Shown here in pieces: positions 1 to 10,067 of a stretch of DNA of 64,000 nucleotides. Positions within the stretch are counted from its first letter, which is position 1. Every line of letters starts with the position of its first letter. The notes under the pieces are model-generated. The model searched no databases, was not told the DNA's origin, and saw only the letters and a program-made list of their open reading frames with translations. Where the stretch lies: positions 1,426,001 through 1,490,000 of the forward strand of contig JAHWDD010000005.1 of the NCBI GenBank assembly GCA_023897205.1, in the 5' to 3' direction. Made by a program: the position numbers and the translations under genes. This DNA is from Exophiala sp. HKRS030. Its lineage: Eukaryota > Ascomycota > Eurotiomycetes > Chaetothyriales > Herpotrichiellaceae.

Positions 1-1439
1 TTCAGTCGAGAATACCCAATCCCAGAGTTGCCCGAGTGTGGCTCCATGTGAACCAAGTTTCCATCCTCGTCCATGACCGCATCGTTGCGCGGATAATATA
101 GGCCACCATTCTCCCATGTCGGGTTTAGACGAGAGTCCGCATACTCGAGCAAGTCATCAAGTTCCTTATCTTTCCCCAGCTCCGAGAGCATCTGCGCGAA
201 CCCGTTCCAGTTGACCGCCTCGAAGGGGAAAGCAGGACTGACAAATTGAGGTGACATCTCACGAGCTTTCCGCAGTGTCTCTTCGCTGTCGGGGTCTTCG
301 CCCTTTTCTAGGACGAGATGCCGAAACGCGCTGGAGACGCGAGTAGGTAAGAGTCGAGTCTTTCCGCCGACAGTGGTCAAGAACCCTAGAACTTGACTCT
401 CATACAAGGAATGAACCTTTTCCGAGTTCCAGGTGTTCATGTATGCGTTTGCCCTTTTGATACGTTAGTGGGAAAAAGAATACAAAGGGAACAATGTCAG
501 GAATCACCAAGCAGTATGAGCGCCTTGTCTGGCTGGCCGAGTTGATCGTTGTTTCAACGCAAAGAAGCTCGGATACAGTCCGGAATCGTTCAGCATGCCC
601 TTTTTGATAAGAGATGCTTCGTACTTTTCAAGAACACCCTGGACATTGTTCGTTCCATCCCGGCTATCATTATACCTCATGGCGATGATCTAGCCCCCTC
701 TCAGTCAGCGACCGATCACCTTAATAAGAGGCAGACCGGAACTAGGTAAAAAGAAACTTACCGGGAACTGGTTACAAACCACAAACACCGCGTTCGGTTC
801 ACAGCACACCCCGACCCAATCGTTCTCCTCCATCTGCTGGAAGATGACCTTTTGCAAGCTTCGATTGTCGTACGAGAATTTTTCTGGTCCCATGCCGAAG
901 AATAGCGGATTCCAATTGAAGGTCAGGCTGCCCTCTTTCTCGAACTCGTCATCGTCGAAGAGCATGGCGTACAGACTGGTCATCAAGAGAAGGTGTCCCG
1001 AGTACATGATATTCTCTTTGATGACGGGGTCAGCCCAAGGCTTCCGAAGCTCTTTCAGGTCGGGGTCGAGAAGTTTCCCGCCCAGGCTCGTGCTGAACCA
1101 GTATCCCCAGACTTCACGGCGGAGCATCTTGTGGATGATGCGGCGCAGGAGGGTCTTGAAGGCGGTCCTCATCGCCGGGAGGCGATGGTAGTGCGCGAGA
1201 CCTGTGGCGTACGCCATCGTGGCCAACTGGTATCGATACGCATCGTCCCATTCCTGCTGAGCTTCGAGGGAGCCGAAATGGTTCCACTCGCCGTCAATCT
1301 GAGAGACCAGATTGTGGAAATGGCGCAGATGGCCGGCCTGTTTGGCGTCGAGTTTGGGGTATTTCGAGACCTCAACGGGAGGCTGGGCCTTGATCGTCAA
1401 GGTGTTGGTTGTGGTGGTGCTGGTGGTAGTGGTCGTCAT
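1..1439 (-). CDS. Linalool dehydratase/isomerase-domain protein (3' end cut by window edge)
   Basis: Three exons are visible: 1439-762, 689-508 and 453 to beyond position 1. Both introns have clean donors (GTAAGT, GTGATT) and the frame is kept through a GAHTAW/ANAYMNTW junction. The protein matches the family first known from bacterial linalool dehydratase/isomerase: NIMYSGHL (residues 143-150), a CCEPN motif (212-216) and, in the last exon, NPTWENGGLYYPR. Cys213 and Cys222 are nine residues apart, the spacing I recall for the catalytic cysteine pair of the bacterial enzyme; His149 also fits. The bacterial enzyme isomerises or dehydrates monoterpene alcohols; the fungal substrate is unknown. 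No signal peptide is seen. I chose the ATG at 1439 (purine at -3) over an in-frame ATG at 1547 with poor context. The family call is firm, the substrate is not. Confidence 0.85.
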
Positions 1440-2671
1440 CTTTTTGCAACGGATTTCTTCTTCCTGACTTGGGAACTTGAGACTTGTAGATTGGCCAGAT
1501 GTCCTCAGTGTAGACAGAGATGCCTCCGAGGATTCAGGCCTTTTCATATACAGTGATGCTGATCGACCCTAAAGACTGGGCATCCACGGTTCTTAGGTAC
1601 GGGAAGTTAAGAGCGACCCGAAGGCCGAGTCTTCGACGTTGCCAGGTACCCACCTAAGGCCTCCCAGTTGGACATGGCGTTCAAGTCTTAGCGTGTGTCA
1701 TTGCCCTTGATCCGCAGGATCCCCAGATTTTTCAAAGGACGCGGGAAGCCCTTGCTTAATGACCTTGAGTAATCAAAAAAGATGGGATTTCTCGGTTCAT
1801 GGTCACGGTAGGCATTTCTCAGATTAAGTAGCCCCGAAGTCCCGACTCCGGATCTGGGAGACCTTACATACGTCCCCCAGTCTCATCTCCGTGTAAATGT
1901 CATCACCACAATAAACGCTGATCTCGACTCGAAACATCAGTTACTGGAGAAAGTACTCGTACGTACGCTGTAGGCCGCATGTCCAATAGGTATCTCGCTC
2001 CGGGGCGGACGTTGTCGATTCTTCTCGGATGATGGGCCCTAGAAACGGGAAGAATATGAAGATGCGAGGGGCATGGTTGGTCGTGGAGTTATAAAAACTC
2101 CGCGCATGCTCGTACTCATACCAGTTAAAGAGAGGACAATCATACCTATAACAACTTAAAAGATCTGGGGAGGGACGGTGTGAGAAATGTATATCCCCTT
2201 GCATTCCCACATCGTAGATTTCAGATTACCATGCTGACAAGGCTTTCCCAAACTACCACCAAAGTTGCAAGTGATCTAGGTATGCATTTGCCGAAGAAGA
2301 TCCTTGTGCTAATTATGGCTCTTCCAACATCTGGTCACACAGGAAGTAGAATCACTTTTTTGGTGGGACTCCAAGCACACGATTGGGAATCTTGCATACC
2401 TAGATAGGTATTGTGCATCTGAAATCCCGAGGCCATGAGATGCACCTCCAATCATTGGACAATTCCTGTCATCTTCCGTAGGTTGATGCATTCATCTGTC
2501 AGACCTAATATGCCCAATACTACCCGGGTTCACTTGGCGTGTTTGAGAGGCCATAAGATCGTTGAATTCCTTTGATCAGTTCTTCATTATGACTGCAAGA
2601 AGCTAGCAAGATTGAACTGACCCTGGCAAAGCAAGACAGACCCTTGTTTTCAACTCGACTAGATAGTCACG
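1440..2671. other. Intergenic region, shared 5' flank of LDI-like and SDR genes
   Basis: No open frame here has coding character on either strand. It lies between two divergently transcribed genes, so it should hold both promoters. A TATAAAA-like stretch occurs near 2090. I see no repeat or RNA gene. Confidence 0.6.
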
Positions 2672-3734
2672 ATGCGCGACCTCGAGAACAAGGTATGAAA
2701 GCCAGTGCCCCAATGCCCACTGATATGAAGTCTAAATGAACGAATCTTCGAAATTTGATATTTACTGTTTGCACAGGTCGTGATTGTAACTGGCGCCTCG
2801 TCCGGGATCGGCTTCACGACGGCGGAGGCTCTACTCAGTCTCGGGGCCAAAGTGTTTGGTTGTGACGTGGCACCAGCACCAGCTTCACTGCTGGCCGACA
2901 ATGACAACGAAAAGTCTTGCTTCTGGCAGTGCGACCTAAGAGACAAGGACGCTCCGAAGCAGATTGTCCAAAAATGTCGCGAGGCGTTCGGAGACAGGAT
3001 CGACGGTCTGTGTAATATCGCTGGCGTCATGGACAATTACAGCAGCGTCGACACATTTGAGGACGAGTCCTGGGATAGGATGTTTGCGATTAACGTCACT
3101 GCACCAGCGAGACTGACCCGGGAAGTCGTGCCGTTCATGTTGAAGAACCAGCGGGGAGGTGGCAGCATCGTCAACATGGGGAGTTTTGCCTCGCTCAGTG
3201 GTGCAGCGGCGGGCATCGCATACACCGCGTCCAAACATGCAGTGGTGAGTCGGCACACCATAAAAAAAAGTGGATCGGTGTGAGCTTCGAAGGAGGGAGG
3301 GTGAAGGGTCCGAATGGGTCAATGAGGAATGCTGTGCTAACAATGTGAGATGATGATTTTTCCAGGTTGGAATGACCAAGAATATCGCCTTCAGGTTCAT
3401 GGATGACAAGATTCGATGCAACGCAGTGTGCCCAGGAGGTAATGTACCTTTTGATTGTCGATCCAGATTTCACGATACAAGGGGCCCTTTCTAACTGATA
3501 CCTGTCCTATGACATTGGTTTACAGGTGTACATACGAACATCTTCAATACGGTTGACCCTTCGACCATGGATCTTCAAGCACAGGCCAAGGCGAAACCGA
3601 TTTTCGATTATGGCATTGTACACGCCGCTATGCCCAAGGAGATTGCTGATGTGATTGTTTTTTTGATATCGGATATGAGTAGACATATAAGTGGTGCCGT
3701 CATCCCAGTGGACGCTGGTTTGAGTACATTGTGA
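2672..3734 (+). CDS. Short-chain dehydrogenase/reductase (SDR), 256 aa
   Basis: Four exons: 2672-2692, 2777-3244, 3366-3438 and 3526-3734. The first encodes only seven residues; without it the Rossmann strand lacks its start. This is a classical [11 protein letters not shown] (12-19) binds NAD(P), a CNIAG motif stands where NNAG is usual, and Ser143, Tyr156 and Lys160 (YTASK) form the catalytic set, with Ser exactly 13 residues before Tyr. CPGGVHT follows at the usual place and the C-terminus (VIPVDAGLS) is typical of the family. It would oxidise an alcohol or reduce a ketone; the substrate is not readable. It is divergent from the LDI-like gene, so a joint role in terpenoid alcohol metabolism is possible but is inference only. 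Confidence 0.9.
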
Positions 3735-3881
3735 CTGAACCCAAGTCGACTACTCGGAGGATGCACAGATCATCAACCTGGTTTTTTTATCATTTGATAT
3801 TCACTACTCATCATCACACGTAACAAGACTTCCAGCCGGGACGGCGACAACTCGTGCAACTGCACAGTGCATGAAACATCA

Positions 3882-4628
3882 TCATGCCCCATGCAAGAAT
3901 TGTCGGAACCAAGAAACAGCAGCATTCTTCCCTCTGACCATAGCATCACATTCTCCCGGCTTCTCCGGATCTCCACGGACAAGACAAGCGTGGCCAACTC
4001 CGGGGAAGTGTTGATAGTCAAATGCTACTCCGCTCTTCTGCATCGTCACAAAACTGTGCATCTTCAGCTCCGGAGTGTAGACAGGATCGTGTTCAGGAGC
4101 CAGAATCTGGACGGGCACGGCCACCGCGTCAATGTCCTGTTTGGTCAACAAGCTAGGGTGTCCGGCCGTGATGCAGTCCACCAGGGGTGGCTGATGTTGC
4201 TTCGCACCCAGCCGATGAACGGCCCACCCTCCGTAGCAGAAGCCGATGGCCCCTAATTTCTTGTAGCGCGAACGAAGGGTTCGAGCACACTCGAAAATCT
4301 CCGCCTCACGAGCTTGACGACCGTGCCTCGTCATGAAACCCTGCATGTCCAACTTGTGCCATTGCTCTTTGTTGACCGTGTCAAAGTCCATCACTTCGCC
4401 ATTGAAGAAGTCCGGCACAAAGACCGTGACGTCCGCTTCATGGGCGTAGTGGTCGGCCAAGAGCCTCACATTGGGAAAAGTCCAGCCCAAGAGGTCGTGG
4501 ACGATGAGTATCGCCGCGACAGGATTGTCGCCAGTGACATATGTGTCGTTGTCTGCGAGTCTCTCGATTCGCCCTCGAGGGGTCCCATCCCACGTGAATC
4601 CTTGGAAGCAACACGGAGCGATTGACAT
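3882..4628 (-). CDS. Dienelactone hydrolase family protein, 248 aa
   Basis: A single exon with no intron. The alpha/beta-hydrolase fold shows a cysteine nucleophile in GFCYGG (Cys131), the acid Asp181 (PEHDPVY) and His213 (GVGHAC), the Cys-Asp-His triad of dienelactone hydrolases. Length is normal for the family. In fungi these proteins (yeast Aim2 is one) are cytosolic and mostly of unknown substrate, so a role in ring-cleavage product hydrolysis should not be assumed. It is convergent with the SDR gene, with about 150 bp between the stop codons. Confidence 0.9.
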   Translation of the reverse strand: MSIAPCCFQGFTWDGTPRGRIERLADNDTYVTGDNPVAAILIVHDLLGWTFPNVRLLADHYAHEADVTVFVPDFFNGEVMDFDTVNKEQWHKLDMQGFMTRHGRQAREAEIFECARTLRSRYKKLGAIGFCYGGWAVHRLGAKQHQPPLVDCITAGHPSLLTKQDIDAVAVPVQILAPEHDPVYTPELKMHSFVTMQKSGVAFDYQHFPGVGHACLVRGDPEKPGECDAMVRGKNAAVSWFRQFLHGA

Positions 4629-5181
4629 TTTTGAACCAAGCTCTCAGCATTAGGAATGACCGTACGAGGACTCGTGGGAGAATGAGTGCTTGATGGAGGG
4701 AGTTTAGGTATTCGTACTTGAAGCACCATCAGCCCACTCAGGGTCCGCATGATAAAACATCTCGGGCCGTCCATTAATTCAATTGCGCTGGTGCATATCC
4801 AAATCGTAGCCGGGATTTCGATGGTGTCCTCAAGAATGGTTCGGCCCGGTAGTACAAGGCCAAACCAACATGCATGACTCACAACGTACAGAGTACGTAC
4901 AGGGCACATCAACCATTGGGTGCCCCCATTTCAATCAACGATCTAGCTCCATCTGTTAATGGCATTCCTCGTCGTCACTTGAAAGCTGATAATGACTGCG
5001 CTGTTATGAGGTCGGCCGGGGACGTGCCAGGGTAGTGATCAACGCCATTCTAAGCGAACCAGGCGATAGTTGTTCCCCTTGACACGTAGCTTCATTCAGG
5101 CTCCTCGGACTTGTACTGTCCATCAGATACTCATGTCATTCTTGTTCTTTTGAGAATGACTATCGCAGGAAGATGTGAGAA
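4629..5181. other. Intergenic, no gene seen
   Basis: Upstream flank of the dienelactone-hydrolase gene. The longer minus-strand frames here begin at non-ATG codons and have no recognisable protein character. No repeat was noticed. Confidence 0.5.
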
Positions 5182-5418
5182 TCAGGATTTTGGCAAGGCA
5201 TCATCGCCGATGTAAACGTCCAGCCATTGAAGCCTGGCGACCTCCTGGTCGGCGACGTCATTAGGGTAGGGGGCTAACGAGGCTGTTGACCGGACAATGT
5301 GCCAGGGGAGATGTCGCTCAAGGTCTTGAAAGAAGTCGCTGAGGTCCCTGAATTGTTTGATCGTCTTCGACAATGATGTGTTTTCACACGTGTACAGGTG
5401 TAGGATCCGCGTCACTTG
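5182..5418 (-). pseudogene. Exon-like relic of an unrecognised gene
   Basis: An open frame of 78 codons ends in TGA at 5182 and reads like a real protein C-terminus (HLPWHIVRSTASLAPYPND). It has no ATG. It is preceded at 5419-5420 by an AG after a C-rich tract, i.e. a plausible splice acceptor, with an in-frame stop just before it. No upstream exon can be placed, because the stretch where it should lie is occupied by the gene at 5622-5993 on the other strand. Either a 5' exon lies farther away or this is a decayed fragment. I do not recognise the family. Confidence 0.3.
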
Positions 5419-5515
5419 CTAGCAGGGGGGGCGTCGCGCAGGGGAGGTCGCTAAGAGACCTAGAATGACATCATTTATCAACAATTCTCTAGCAGGGTCA
5501 GAAGCATTCCAAAGG

Positions 5516-5522
5516 TATATAA
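5516..5522 (+). promoter_or_regulatory. TATA-like element
   Basis: TATATAA lies 106 bp before the ATG at 5622 and only 19 bp before an in-frame ATG at 5535. A start site 30-100 bp downstream of the element would favour the 5622 ATG. Confidence 0.4.
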
Positions 5523-5621
5523 CTCCTGGTAGAGATGGGACGAAGCCCAAGAAACCTGGAGGTCTCGACACATACATCCAGAAGGTCGCATCAATTTCAC
5601 ATCAGACGGAACGAAAACAAT

Positions 5622-5993
5622 ATGACACGACAATACGCCACACACCCGGCTAAGCACACCCGGTCTCAAACCAAGGAGACTCGACAGGGTCCTACTCGCA
5701 CCAATGCTACAGACCATCCCGATCTTCCCAAGAACACCACTGTCAAAGGCGATGGTAAGATCGTCAACGTCAACCGGAGAAGGGCGGCTCTGAAAGGGAA
5801 GCCTGTCATCAAAGGTCTCGACCTGGATGCCATCATCAAGAAGAACAACCTCAACTGCTCCAAGAGAACCTTGCGACGAACCCTTCGAGAACGTGTCATC
5901 CGGGATCCAACGGCCAAAGATCGGATTGAAGCCTTGTGGTCCAAAGATCAAGGTGCAGCGCTCCAAGCATTGGGTCTCCTGCCATCCAAATGA
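5622..5993 (+). CDS. Small basic protein of unknown function, 123 aa
   Basis: A single exon with strongly C-biased third codon positions, which supports real coding. I do not recognise the family. The N-terminal half is polar and rich in Thr, Arg and His; the C-terminal half (GLDLDAIIKK...SKRTLRRTLRERVI) looks helical and resembles a helix-turn-helix with a basic recognition helix, as in resolvase- or transposase-type HTHs. That likeness is visual only. An in-frame ATG at 5535 would add 29 residues; the TATA-like element at 5516 favours 5622. A polyadenylation-type AATAAA lies at 6010-6015, 17 bp after the stop. Confidence 0.6.
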   Translation: MTRQYATHPAKHTRSQTKETRQGPTRTNATDHPDLPKNTTVKGDGKIVNVNRRRAALKGKPVIKGLDLDAIIKKNNLNCSKRTLRRTLRERVIRDPTAKDRIEALWSKDQGAALQALGLLPSK

Positions 5994-6327
5994 GAACAAT
6001 GTCGTGGCCAATAAACGATGGTGAGTTTGACTGTTCATCCTGATTCCCGACTGTCTTTGTGTTTAAACATTTCGTTTCCCACCATACGCATACGGAGACC
6101 TCCAACACAACCGATCGACATAGATCTTGTGATTCAAGCTGATTTTTGTCCTAGATGCTGTCAAAGGGAATTTGGTTTTTCATGATGACTGACGACCATG
6201 TATCAATATTTCAATGTACCATACTATCATGTATCAATAGCGTTGTCATTGCCCGGGTCCAACAAAAGAGTCATAGCTAAGGACCCTAGATACACTACCT
6301 TCGATCTTTCCAAGCAAGGTTACCGTA

Positions 6328-7662
6328 TTACTCTTGGGGCATCAGCTCAAAATCTTTTCTTGCTTCTTGCACCAATTTTGGGTCTGTCAAAACACGGATG
6401 GCTAGCATTGCCAGACCCTTTCCACATTTAATAGCGGCTTTGTGGGCTTCATCCGTTCCAGCATGTGCCGCAAATTGGGGATGATGTTGGGAAACACCCG
6501 GTTTAGTAGGTATCGGAAAGGCTCCATGGAAACTTGGGACTTCGTATGAGACGTTTCCTGCCAGCAGTCAGCTTCTCATGGTACAGAAGATTGTGAGAGT
6601 GAGGTGTCTTGCCCATATCAGTCGAGGCTGTGTATGATTCATCATACTTGACAAGGATTTTCTCACCAAGACGATCCATGTCATCTGCATACTGTTGGCA
6701 CAACGGCAAGTTCACCCTTAGGTCTTTGTAGGTTGGAGAGCTGCGAGATTTGTTTAGTGGCTACAAGGGAGAGAGGGTAGAGAGAGAGATACATACGGTA
6801 GGAAATTGACCTCACATCCAGCGGCAAGAGCAGCTGCTTTGCAGCAATTCTGTACCCTCTCCAGGAGAACATCTGCGCGTTTCACTGTAGGACCTCGAAC
6901 GTACCAGTTCATCCTCGTATACGCCGTTATCACATTGGGCACGGTACCGCCGTCTTCAATGACTCCGTGAACTCGTTCGTCGGGTTTCATCTGTTGACGT
7001 AGCATGGACACGCCATTATAGGCAGCGACGGCCGCGTCCAAGGCATTCAGGCCGTTCCAAGGTTCTCCAGCGGCATGTGCAGCCTTACCTCGAAATTCGA
7101 CGCGGAATTTGTGCGACGCAATCAATTTCAACCCTGCAAGGCCAGTATATTCAGACTTGAACTGATGACCTGCAAAAGGATGGGCCATGATAGCAGCCGC
7201 AACGCCCTCTTTGAAGGCTCCGGCCTCTATCAGCTTCGCTTTACCTCCACCTCCTTCCTCAGCAGGGGTGCCCAGGAGGCGTATCCGTCCAGGAAAACCG
7301 CAGGTCTGCAAGGCTTTCACGGCCCCGAGGAATGCAGCGATCGAGGATGTCATGATCAAATTATGGCCACAAGCATGACCGATGTTGGGAAGCGCATCAT
7401 ATTCGACACAGATGATGACCAGGGGATCGCCGGAGCCGACTTCCGCTGTGAAGGAGGTTTCTAGGTCGTAAGTACCCTTGTTGACCTTGAAACCCTTGTC
7501 TTGAAGGAAAGAAGAAATTGTGTCCACAGCAAAGAACTCTTGATAAGCTGTCTCCGGATGCTCATGAATACTTTTGTTCAGACCGCGCAAGTCGTTGTTG
7601 GCTGCATCGATGGCATCGATAGCGCATTGAAGGCCTCGGGAAACATCGTTCTGTGCACTCAT
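6328..7662 (-). CDS. M20 family amidohydrolase/peptidase, 407 aa
   Basis: Exons 7662-6797, 6740-6613 and 6557-6328; the total divides evenly into 407 codons plus stop. Metal-site motifs of M20 enzymes are in order: HEHPE (33-37), VEYDALP (Asp89), GHACGHN (His96, His100) and the Glu135-Glu136 pair in TPAEEGGGGK. The last exon gives NVSYEVPSFHG and a terminal His-containing segment, as in the M20D/ACY1L2-like group that hydrolyses amide bonds of acylated amino acids or dipeptides. The second intron (6558-6612) has a GC donor instead of GT; using it restores TDMG|NVSYEVP exactly. The ATG at 7662 is the first in frame. It is divergent from the D-lactate dehydrogenase gene and probably cytosolic. 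Confidence 0.9.
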
Positions 7663-8177
7663 ATTGTTTGGATTCAATGTGTTCGTGGCGAGAAATGACT
7701 TGGGTGAGTGGTTCAGATGATTAGGAATCTAATCCAGCATCAGTAGGCATTACTGGGGGTACTTTTAGCCTGTATTGTGGGATACGTTGGAGAGAGTCGG
7801 GGCTTAAAGTGCGCTGAGCGGACCACTGAGGATCGGCATTTAGGTAAACAAGGAGCCTAAGCAAGTTTTTGGCTGCACTTAGACAAACGCTTAGCTACGG
7901 TAAGGGTAGCCGACCCAGGTAAGCGGCCCCTGTTAAGTAGAGGCTATGGGCGGGGTTTGAGCAACTCTGGCTAAGGACGTAAGCTTAAGCTGACGCTGCT
8001 CACAGATCACAACTAATACGGAAAATTGTACTCCCGAGGCCACTTCCTATCGAGTTCACCGATATTTGAACAGCTCTACATTCTCTACACTTGTCATAGC
8101 AGCACAAACAGCTTGCTTGAGGAGGGCTAGGAAGCTTCTTCTGAGTACGATTCTCAACAACGATCTGTCCCGAAGCT
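7663..8177. promoter_or_regulatory. Bidirectional promoter region (M20 / D-lactate dehydrogenase)
   Basis: About 515 bp between two divergent starts. It is marked by repeated CTTAG/CTAAG motifs near 7855, 7880, 7890, 7972 and 7982-7990, several of them extended as GCTTAG or CTAAGC. No coding frame is supported inside it. Confidence 0.5.
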
Positions 8178-9952
8178 ATGACTCGACTCAGAGTCTTCAG
8201 GTTTCTCGCTCAACGTCAATTGAGACGGCCAGCTCCCCTGCAAAGTCAACCACACTCCTACTACAAACGTCTAGTATCACAGACATCTGAAGCGTCCAGA
8301 CCCAAGCAGAAGGCCTCAGACGGATCTGATCATTTCCTCGGAGGAGTCTTCGTCGGGACTGGAGCAGTTTTGACTGTCTTGTACTATTCCGACGGCCTGT
8401 CATTGCTGGGTCCAGCACCAAAGAGCACGACGTCTACAACACCGCTGGCTTCCCTCCCTGCCCCGTCATACGACCTAACCGACAAGAATATCCAAGGTGC
8501 CAAGACAGACTTTGTCGCTCTCCTGGGCGAGGACGGCATTGACGAGAATCTTCATGCTCGTATATCACGATCTAGCACGGATTGGTCACCTGCTCCTCAC
8601 GGTGAGCTTGATCGACCATGCCTCATCGTATATCCAACGACAACGGAGGATGTCAGTCAGATTGTGAAGATCTGTCATCGTCGACGTATTCCCATTATCG
8701 GTTTTGGGGGTGGGACAAGTCTCGAATCCACACTCGCTGCAATTCACGGCGAGGTTTGCATCGACTTTCGACGCATGAACAAGGTCATTGAAGTCCACGA
8801 CAAGGACCTAGATGTCGTTGTCCAGCCAGGTGTGGGATACGTCGAATTGAACGAGATCCTCGGCAAAGCTGGCCTATTCTTCCCTCCGGACCCAGGCCCA
8901 GGTGCGCAGATCGGCGGTATGATCTCCCAGGGCTGCTCCGGCACGTCTGCGTATCGCTATGGTACGGTCAAAGACTGGGTGATAGGCCTGACAGTGGTCC
9001 TGGCCGATGGTACGGTGATAAAAACAAGAAGGCGACCGAAGAAGTCATCAGCTGGTTACGATCTTACGAGATTGTTTGTCGGCTCAGAAGGCACCCTCGG
9101 GCTAGTTACGGAGGCTACTTTGAAATTGACGAACAAGCCCGAGAACGTCAGGGTGGCGGTCGCTGCGTTCCCGTCTAATCAGGACGCCGTGGAGGCTGCC
9201 GTCAAGATCGTCCAGAAGGGTCTGCCCGTGGGCGCTCTTGAACTGCTCGACGGGCTGTCGATGAAGACCATCAACAATTCCGGTTACTGCGAAAAAGATT
9301 TGGCAGAGGCACCTTCGCTGTTTCTGAAGTTCTCTGGGAGCGAGACTGTCGTACGTGAACAGATCCAACAGGTCCGTGCACTGGCAAAGGAAGCAAGGTG
9401 TCTCAGTTTCCAATTCGGCAAGGACGAGGCCGAGTCTGATGCGTTCTGGCACGCACGAAAGACCATGTTATGGAGCTTGATGACGATGAAGAAAAACCCC
9501 GACGACAAGTTTGTGGGCACAGACAATGCGGTTCCGATTTCGAGGCTGGCTGATATCATCGACATTACGAATCGAAGGATCCAAGAGAGTGGACTAGTCG
9601 GAGCATGTTGTGGTCATGTTGGCGACGGTAAGTATTCAAAAGGAATCAAGTGAAGATTGGTCCTATGCTAATTGTCTACATCAAAGGAAACGTCCACGCC
9701 GCCATCTTCTACAACGAAGCCGAAAAAGAGAAGGCTGAGAAGGTTGTACTGGAGGTGGAAAGACTAGGAATCGAAATGGACGGCACTATCACCGGTGAAC
9801 ATGGAATCGGTCTCGAAAAGCGCGACAGACTCGTCGACGAGCTGGGCGAAGACAGCGTCGATACGATGCGAAGACTCAAGGTCGCACTAGATCCCTTGTG
9901 TCTCCTCAACCCTGAAAAGGTCGTGCGCTTGACGGCAAATACCAGTCCGTGA
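8178..9952 (+). CDS. dld1: D-lactate dehydrogenase (cytochrome), mitochondrial, 571 aa
   Basis: Exons 8178-9627 and 9687-9952. The N-terminus (MTRLRVFRFLAQRQLRR) is basic and free of acids, a typical mitochondrial presequence, followed by a hydrophobic segment near residues 56-72. Then come an FAD-binding type 4 domain with IPIIGFGGGTSLES and a PDPGPGAQIGGM stretch, and the FAD-oxidase C-terminal domain ending in CCGHVGDGNVH and TGEHGIGLEKR, where family members bind metal and FAD. The intron splits the GDG|N motif. The enzyme oxidises D-lactate to pyruvate and passes electrons to cytochrome c at the inner membrane. A D-2-hydroxyglutarate-type substrate cannot be excluded from sequence alone, but order and length fit Dld1. 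Confidence 0.92.
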
Positions 9953-10067
9953 GCCAAATACCTTAACAATGAGACTTTTCGCGCCGGGTGATTTACAAAT
10001 GTTCGACACAATCAGTACGTCTCTTCAAGTATTCTCTTGTACATTGCCCTCCAACGGCACTGGGCCC

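Noticed and set aside
993..1556. 187-codon plus-strand frame over the LDI-like gene
   Set aside because: It is antisense to exon 1, which has firm family motifs; the plus-strand reading has none.
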